From the NCBI GenBank assembly GCA_021160205.1, contig JAGHCZ010000053.1, positions 1-9,907 of the forward strand: 9,907 bases of DNA, read 5' to 3'. The stretch's first letter is position 1, and each line of letters opens with the position of its first letter. The notes under the pieces are model-generated. The model saw only the letters and a program-made list of their open reading frames with translations. It searched no databases and had not been told where the DNA came from. Source of the DNA: Nitrososphaerota archaeon. GTDB taxonomy: Archaea; Thermoproteota; Nitrososphaeria_A; Caldarchaeales; Wolframiiraptoraceae. Made by a program: the position numbers and the translations under genes. Below, piece after piece: positions 5,349-9,907 of this stretch.

Positions 5349-8300
5349 GTGACATCGCGTCTGGGAACTAGATACGAGCCGCTTAAGGTCGAAGAGGAAG
5401 TCGAAAAATGGTGGAGGGAAAATGGAATAATCGATAAAGTGTTTAACATGAACGAAAAGGCGCCGACCTTCGCCTTCCTCGAGGGACCTCCTACCGCTAA
5501 CGGATACATGCACGTCGGCCACGCGCGGGGAAGAATCTACAAAGACATAGTCTTGAGATTCCAAGGAATGAACGGACTTTACGTCTGGAGGAGAGGCGGA
5601 TGGGACTGCCTCGGATTGCCCACCGAGCTCGAAGTTGAGCGAAAGCTAGGCTTACGGACGAAGAAAGACATCGAAAAAATTGGAATGGAGAAATTCATCG
5701 AGGAAGCGCAGAAGCTCGTCGATTATTATATTTCTCATTGGAGAAAGACTTCTGAGAGGCTTGCCGTCTGGCTTGACTACGATAACGCGTATGAAACTAG
5801 GAGGGAACGATATATCGAGCACGTTTGGTGGCTGATTAAGCGAGCTCACGAGAACGGAGACTTAGTCGAAAGCTTTAGAGTCGTCCCGTTCTGCCCCAAC
5901 TGCGAAACCCCTCTGAGCAGCCACGAGGTCGCCCAAGGATATAAGGAAGTTGAGGACCCATCAATTTACGTCAAGTTCAAGGTCGAAGGCTCCGACAACC
6001 TCTACATAGTGATCTGGACTACGACGCCTTGGACCTTGATAGCTAACGAGGCCGTGGCCGTGCACCCCTATGAGGAATACGTTAAGGTCAGGGTCGGCGG
6101 CGAGGTATGGATACTCGCGAGCAAGCTCATGGCCCTCGTCTTGGGAGCGCTCGACGTAGCCGAATACGAAGTCTTAGAAAAATTTGAGGGGTCATCCCTC
6201 GTCGGACTGAAATATCAGCATCCATTAGCGGAGAAAGTTCCAGCTCACCTAGATCACAAGCCTCCAGCTCACACGGTAATCGCCGCCGAGTTCGTGACCA
6301 TGGAGGAAGGAACCGGATGCGTTCACGTAGCTCCAGCCCACGGCCCCGAAGACTTCGAAGTGGGAAGAAAAGTCGGGTTACCTATCTTTAATCCGGTCAA
6401 GTCGAATGGATATTTCGCGGATGATGCGGGAGAGTTCTCAGGAAAATATTTCAAAGAAGTCAGCGACCTCGTGATAAAATATCTAAAAGAAAAGAAAACG
6501 CTGATTAAAGCCGACAAAATTAGGCACAATTATCCCCACTGCTGGAGATGCGGTTCTCCCCTGATCTATCTTTCGAGCAGGCAATGGTTCCTAAGCGTTA
6601 AAAGGATTAAGAAGCTGATGATCGAGGGGAACAAAAAGGTTTTCTGGAAGCCCGCCTGGGCGGGTAAACACAGGTTCGGAGACTGGATCGAGAACGCCGA
6701 GGACTGGTGCATAACGAGGACAAAGGTCTGGGGAACGCCCATTCCCATTTGGAGATGCGAGAAATGCGATGAGATAAAGGTGGTTTCGAGTAAGAAGGAG
6801 TTAGAGGAAGCGGAGGTCAAGCCCGAAGAGATCAGGCTTCTGAGGCCGTGGGTTGATAGAGTGATGTTCAAGTGCAGGAAGTGCGGTGGATGGATGAAGC
6901 GCGAGCCCTTCGTCATGGATACGTGGCTCGACTCCGGCATGGCTCACACAGCGAGCATAGATGGTCTGAGAAATAGGGAATTATTTAGAAAGCTGTTTCC
7001 ATACGACTTCATCACCGAAGCCATCGACCAAACTAGGGGATGGTTTTACACCTTGCTCTTCACTTCAACGCTTCTCTACGGCGAACCCTGCTACAAATCC
7101 GTTCTGAACCAAGGCCACGTAATGGATGCTGAGGGTAGGAAAATGAGCAAGAGCAAGGGAAACGTGATATGGGCCGTGGACGCGATGAACAAGTATGGAG
7201 CTGATCCGCTTAGGCTGTATCTATCGTCGAAGGCGGCTCCCTGGGAGAACATGAACTTCGTCGAATCCGAGCTCAGGCAAGCTCTACAAGACCTGAACAT
7301 TCTATGGAACGCCTTCTCCTTCGCGCTCACCTATTTCGAGTTGGACAGATTTGATCCCGATAGAATAACCGTAGAATCCGTTAGGAAGCACCTTCGACCG
7401 GAGGATAAGTGGATTGTCTCGAGGATAAACACGTTGATAAACCACGTTACGCGGAATCTCAAGTCGCTCGACATACATTCGGCGATCAGAGCCCTGAGAG
7501 AATTCATAGTCGAGGATCTCAGCAGGCTCTACGTGAGATCAGTTCGCAGGAGAGTTTGGATCGAGGAGCAGACATGGGATAAGCAGGCGGTTTACGCGAC
7601 CCTGTATTACGTATTGAAGAGGCTGATCCTGGTAATGGCTCCGATAACGCCGTATCTCGCGGAGAAGCTTTATCAGCTTTTAAGGCTTAAAGACGACCCG
7701 GAAAGCGTTCACCTCTGCAGGTGGCCGAAGCCCGATGAGAAATTCATCGATGAAGAACTAGAAGACCAAATGGAGATAGCGCGATACACGATTTCGGAGG
7801 GAATTTCCCTCAGGCAGAAACACGGTAGAAAACTTAGATGGCCCGTGAAAGCCGTGATAATTTCTCCACATAGCCCCAGAGTCCATAAAACACTGAAAAA
7901 CCTCGGAGACTTCATTAAATCTCAGGTGAACACCTTTGAGCTGAAAATCCTGAACGTCGGCGAAAAACCCGAGGGCGTTAAAATAACCGTCAAACCGGTT
8001 TACGAAAAACTTGGACCAAAGCTCGGAAAGGACTTGAAGGAAGTCGTCGATAGATTGAGAAGCCTAGATGGAGAGCAAGTGAGAAATGCCATTCAGCTGA
8101 GCGGATCCTTTAAACTCGTTCTAAGCAGAGGCGGATCAATAGAACTAACCGATGAAGACGTATCATTTGAGGAAAAGCTCCCCGAGAACTTGACCGGCTT
8201 CTCTGGAAAATTCGCCGACATCTACATAGATCTATCTGAAACTAAGGAAGTCATAGCGCAATCGCTCGCGAGGGAAGTCGTGCGGAGAATACAGGTGATG

Positions 8301-8531
8301 AGAAAGGAGATGGATTTGATAGTTTCAGACTACATCAACGCCGAGATATTCCTAGAAGACCGGGAAGACGTGGACCTCCTGAGCCAGATGAGGGACTTCA
8401 TCACGGAGGAAGTGAGGGCTAAGAATTTAGAGATAAAATCCGGGAAACCCGAAGGGGAAATAAAAGGGTATCTGAGAGAATGGGACATCGAAGGGAAAAA
8501 GATTAGAATAATCACTTCCAAAGCAGAATGA
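5349..8531 (+). CDS. ileS: Isoleucyl-tRNA synthetase
   Basis: This cytoplasmic class Ia enzyme charges tRNA-Ile with isoleucine and edits misactivated valine. It has 1060 residues, full length for the archaeal/eukaryotic type. The HIGH-type motif is HVGH at 55-58 and KMSKS is at 598-602. The inserted editing domain shows TTTPWTL (224-230) and GTGCVHVAPAHG (321-332). Four CxxC pairs (C182/C185, C398/C401, C470/C473, C509/C512) suggest zinc-binding knuckles. The tryptophan-rich DTWLDSGM segment near 524-531 is also typical, and the C-terminal third carries the helical anticodon-binding domain and a tail. The GWDCLGLPTELEVE segment (84-97) has Leu where many IleRS have His or Gln, and the segment before WGTPIPIW reads TRTKV, not the common RNRY/RQRY. 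These look like lineage differences, not damage. The GTG start is fixed by a strong GGAGGTG. The RIO2 gene follows after 68 bp. Confidence 0.97.
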   Translation: MTSRLGTRYEPLKVEEEVEKWWRENGIIDKVFNMNEKAPTFAFLEGPPTANGYMHVGHARGRIYKDIVLRFQGMNGLYVWRRGGWDCLGLPTELEVERKLGLRTKKDIEKIGMEKFIEEAQKLVDYYISHWRKTSERLAVWLDYDNAYETRRERYIEHVWWLIKRAHENGDLVESFRVVPFCPNCETPLSSHEVAQGYKEVEDPSIYVKFKVEGSDNLYIVIWTTTPWTLIANEAVAVHPYEEYVKVRVGGEVWILASKLMALVLGALDVAEYEVLEKFEGSSLVGLKYQHPLAEKVPAHLDHKPPAHTVIAAEFVTMEEGTGCVHVAPAHGPEDFEVGRKVGLPIFNPVKSNGYFADDAGEFSGKYFKEVSDLVIKYLKEKKTLIKADKIRHNYPHCWRCGSPLIYLSSRQWFLSVKRIKKLMIEGNKKVFWKPAWAGKHRFGDWIENAEDWCITRTKVWGTPIPIWRCEKCDEIKVVSSKKELEEAEVKPEEIRLLRPWVDRVMFKCRKCGGWMKREPFVMDTWLDSGMAHTASIDGLRNRELFRKLFPYDFITEAIDQTRGWFYTLLFTSTLLYGEPCYKSVLNQGHVMDAEGRKMSKSKGNVIWAVDAMNKYGADPLRLYLSSKAAPWENMNFVESELRQALQDLNILWNAFSFALTYFELDRFDPDRITVESVRKHLRPEDKWIVSRINTLINHVTRNLKSLDIHSAIRALREFIVEDLSRLYVRSVRRRVWIEEQTWDKQAVYATLYYVLKRLILVMAPITPYLAEKLYQLLRLKDDPESVHLCRWPKPDEKFIDEELEDQMEIARYTISEGISLRQKHGRKLRWPVKAVIISPHSPRVHKTLKNLGDFIKSQVNTFELKILNVGEKPEGVKITVKPVYEKLGPKLGKDLKEVVDRLRSLDGEQVRNAIQLSGSFKLVLSRGGSIELTDEDVSFEEKLPENLTGFSGKFADIYIDLSETKEVIAQSLAREVVRRIQVMRKEMDLIVSDYINAEIFLEDREDVDLLSQMRDFITEEVRAKNLEIKSGKPEGEIKGYLREWDIEGKKIRIITSKAE

Positions 8532-8589
8532 AATGAAAACCATTGAAGAGAAAGGCCAACTGATTCTCGAATTCTCCGCCGCAGTTTTT

Positions 8590-8595
8590 AGGTGA
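8590..8595 (+). promoter_or_regulatory. Shine-Dalgarno site of the RIO2 gene
   Basis: AGGTGA lies 4 bases before the TTG at 8600. It justifies a TTG start here; no in-frame ATG lies near the expected N-terminus. Confidence 0.6.
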
Positions 8596-8599
8596 AATC

Positions 8600-9499
8600 T
8601 TGCCCTCGCTTATCTCATATGTGAAGGAAGTCTTCAAGAAACTTGACGACGCTCATTTTAAGATCCTGAGAATAATAGAATCAAATCTTTCAAAATACGA
8701 GGTAGTTCCGAAAGAGGTGATAATCAGCTCCAGTGGACTCGGGCAGAGAGCCGAAAAGCTTCTAAAGAAACTTCACGAATACAAGCTCATCTGGGCTCCG
8801 ATGGGGCTGGAGAGAGGCTTCTGCCTAAATTATAACGGCTTGGACATGCTCGCCTTGAAAGCGTTAGTTAACCGAAATATAATCGAAAGCCTCGGAAAAC
8901 CCCTTGGAGTCGGGAAAGAGGCGGACGTGTATGACGCGATGTCTCCGAAAGGCGAGAGGCTCGTTATCAAGTTCTTCAGAATAGGGAGAACAAGCTTCAA
9001 GAAATATGAAAGGCATAGAACGGCATTGCTCTCCGCTCATACTTACATGATCGCCTCGGTGAAGTCGGCGTCCAGAGAATACCAAGCCCTCAAAATGCTT
9101 TATCCGAGAGGGGTTAGAGTTCCGAAGCCCATCGCGAGAAACAGGCACGTCGTAGTCACAGAGTTTTTCAAGGGAATAGAAGTCGCGTCTGCTCAGTACC
9201 TGACTAACCCATTAAGGACTTTGAGAGAAATCTTGGAGAACATTAAGAGGGCGTGCGAGGCGGGAGTCGTCCACAGCGATCTAAGCGCCTACAACGTTCT
9301 GATCACCCCCGAGGAAGAAATCTTAATAATCGATTGGCCGCAATGGGTCAAGCCAAGCCACCCGATGGCGAGAACCTATCTGAGAAGAGATGTCTCAGGG
9401 CTGGTTAGATTCTTTAGGAGGAAGTGGAAGATCGGGGAATTGCCGGAGGAATACTCGAAGCTTATCGAGGAGATCTGCGGAGAAACGTTTTTAATGTGA
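8600..9499 (+). CDS. rio2: RIO2-type serine/threonine protein kinase/ATPase
   Basis: RIO2 is an atypical kinase-like ATPase that acts in late maturation of the small ribosomal subunit in archaea and eukaryotes. The protein has 299 residues. Residues about 8-90 form the RIO2-specific winged-helix domain (HFKILRIIESNL, then KYEVVPKEVI). The RIO kinase domain follows. Its nucleotide loop is GVGKEADVY (103-111), the ATP-binding lysine is in VIKF (Lys124), and the flexible-loop region IGRTSFKKYERHR is at 128-140. The catalytic loop HSDLSAYN has Asp227 and Asn232, and the metal-binding motif IIDWPQW has Asp245. All key residues are present. The start is TTG with AGGTGA just upstream. It lies 68 bp after ileS and 16 bp before the membrane-protein gene, so the three probably form one operon, and the pairing with ileS fits a translation-related cluster. 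Confidence 0.96.
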   Translation: MPSLISYVKEVFKKLDDAHFKILRIIESNLSKYEVVPKEVIISSSGLGQRAEKLLKKLHEYKLIWAPMGLERGFCLNYNGLDMLALKALVNRNIIESLGKPLGVGKEADVYDAMSPKGERLVIKFFRIGRTSFKKYERHRTALLSAHTYMIASVKSASREYQALKMLYPRGVRVPKPIARNRHVVVTEFFKGIEVASAQYLTNPLRTLREILENIKRACEAGVVHSDLSAYNVLITPEEEILIIDWPQWVKPSHPMARTYLRRDVSGLVRFFRRKWKIGELPEEYSKLIEEICGETFLM

Positions 9500-9515
9500 T
9501 GAAGTAGGGCTAGGA

Positions 9516-9907
9516 ATGAAGGGTGCGCCAAGAATGGTTTCTATGCTTCTAGGGTGCATCGTGAGCTTCGTCGGAGTGGCTCTCGTCCTCGGATTAACTC
9601 TCTACTACATAACGTTGCCCATGGGCGCGCCCATGAGACAATTCTTTGATACAACGATCTTCGGGTTGCCATATCTACTCTACTTCGCGATAATAGGCTC
9701 CGTGATAACCGCGGCGGGGCTTTTGATCTTCATCAAGGCCTCTAGAACGGGTGAAGAAATCGTCCGAACTAGAAGAACGGTCATCGGGCCCCCTAGGAGA
9801 GCGGAGCGGATAAGAGCAACTCGGCTAAGACCTGCCGCTGGAGCTGAATCTGGCCAAGGAGGAATCGTTGAGGAGATCGAGCGAGAGATAGAGGAAATAG
9901 TCAGATC
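9516..9907 (+). CDS. Small two-helix membrane protein with a charged cytoplasmic tail, C-terminus outside window
   Basis: The frame opens at ATG 9516, 16 bases after the RIO2 stop, and stays open for 130 codons to the window edge. Residues about 8-32 and 49-74 are strongly hydrophobic and should be two transmembrane helices. They are joined by a short loop (LPMGAPMRQFFDTT). The following tail is rich in Arg (RTRRTVIGPPRRAERIRATR, about 84-103) and then acidic (IVEEIEREIEEIV, 117-129). By the positive-inside rule this tail is cytoplasmic. I do not recognise the family. The ribosome site is weak (an AGG only a few bases before the ATG), so translation may depend on RIO2 upstream. Its place in the ileS-RIO2 operon does not by itself show a function. 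Confidence 0.75.
   Translation, partial: MKGAPRMVSMLLGCIVSFVGVALVLGLTLYYITLPMGAPMRQFFDTTIFGLPYLLYFAIIGSVITAAGLLIFIKASRTGEEIVRTRRTVIGPPRRAERIRATRLRPAAGAESGQGGIVEEIEREIEEIVR

Noticed and set aside
5316..5564. Minus-strand frame of 82 codons overlapping the ileS start
   Set aside because: It lies over the strong ileS ribosome site and the HVGH region and resembles no protein family.
6566..6940. Minus-strand frame of 124 codons inside ileS
   Set aside because: It is opposite conserved IleRS motifs, Ser/Leu/His-rich, and lacks a promoter or ribosome site.
8533..8595. Twenty-codon open frame between ileS and RIO2, with its stop overlapping the RIO2 ribosome site
   Set aside because: It is too short to judge, has no ribosome site of its own and shows no attenuation-like structure; probably chance.

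Overview
The window looks like chromosomal DNA from an archaeon, most likely a thermophilic member of the Thermoproteota/TACK side of the tree. The evidence is an archaeal/eukaryotic-type ATP-dependent DNA ligase, a RIO2-type atypical kinase, an archaeal-type isoleucyl-tRNA synthetase, TATA-like promoter boxes combined with Shine-Dalgarno sites, and heavy use of AGA/AGG (Arg) and ATA (Ile) codons. I cannot place it to class from the sequence alone. Gene density is very high, and the only sizeable intergenic gap is 237 bp.

Layout. At 1-905 (minus, running off the left edge) is a secreted or surface protein made of repeated beta-sandwich modules. It is divergent from a YjbQ/UPF0047-family gene (977-1395, plus), and both may share one AT-rich promoter core at 936-944. 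The YjbQ gene meets a minus-strand pair tail to tail with a 4-bp gap: the DNA ligase (1960-3747) followed, 2 bp after its stop, by an unidentified coiled-coil protein (1400-1957). Upstream of the ligase on the same strand is a LarA-like (DUF2088) nickel-pincer racemase/epimerase homologue (3857-5111). The 237-bp gap then separates this block from a plus-strand cluster of ileS (5349-8531), RIO2 kinase (8600-9499) and a small two-helix membrane protein that runs off the right edge (from 9516).

Functional reading. The minus-strand block pairs DNA joining with a protein of unknown role. The plus-strand cluster combines tRNA charging with ribosome maturation and looks like a translation operon. 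The YjbQ-like and LarA-like genes are metabolic and not obviously linked to their neighbours.

The most notable observation is that both the YjbQ-like and the LarA-like genes are interrupted by a single frameshift, although all recognisable catalytic positions survive on the two sides. In each case family-like sequence is restored if one or two G bases are added in front of a GGC glycine codon. Homopolymer undercalling in the assembly is the simplest explanation; recent pseudogenisation or recoding are alternatives. I found no CRISPR array, insertion sequence, tRNA, rRNA or defence island. Apart from the frameshifts and the ligase-linked coiled-coil protein, this is mostly ordinary housekeeping DNA.
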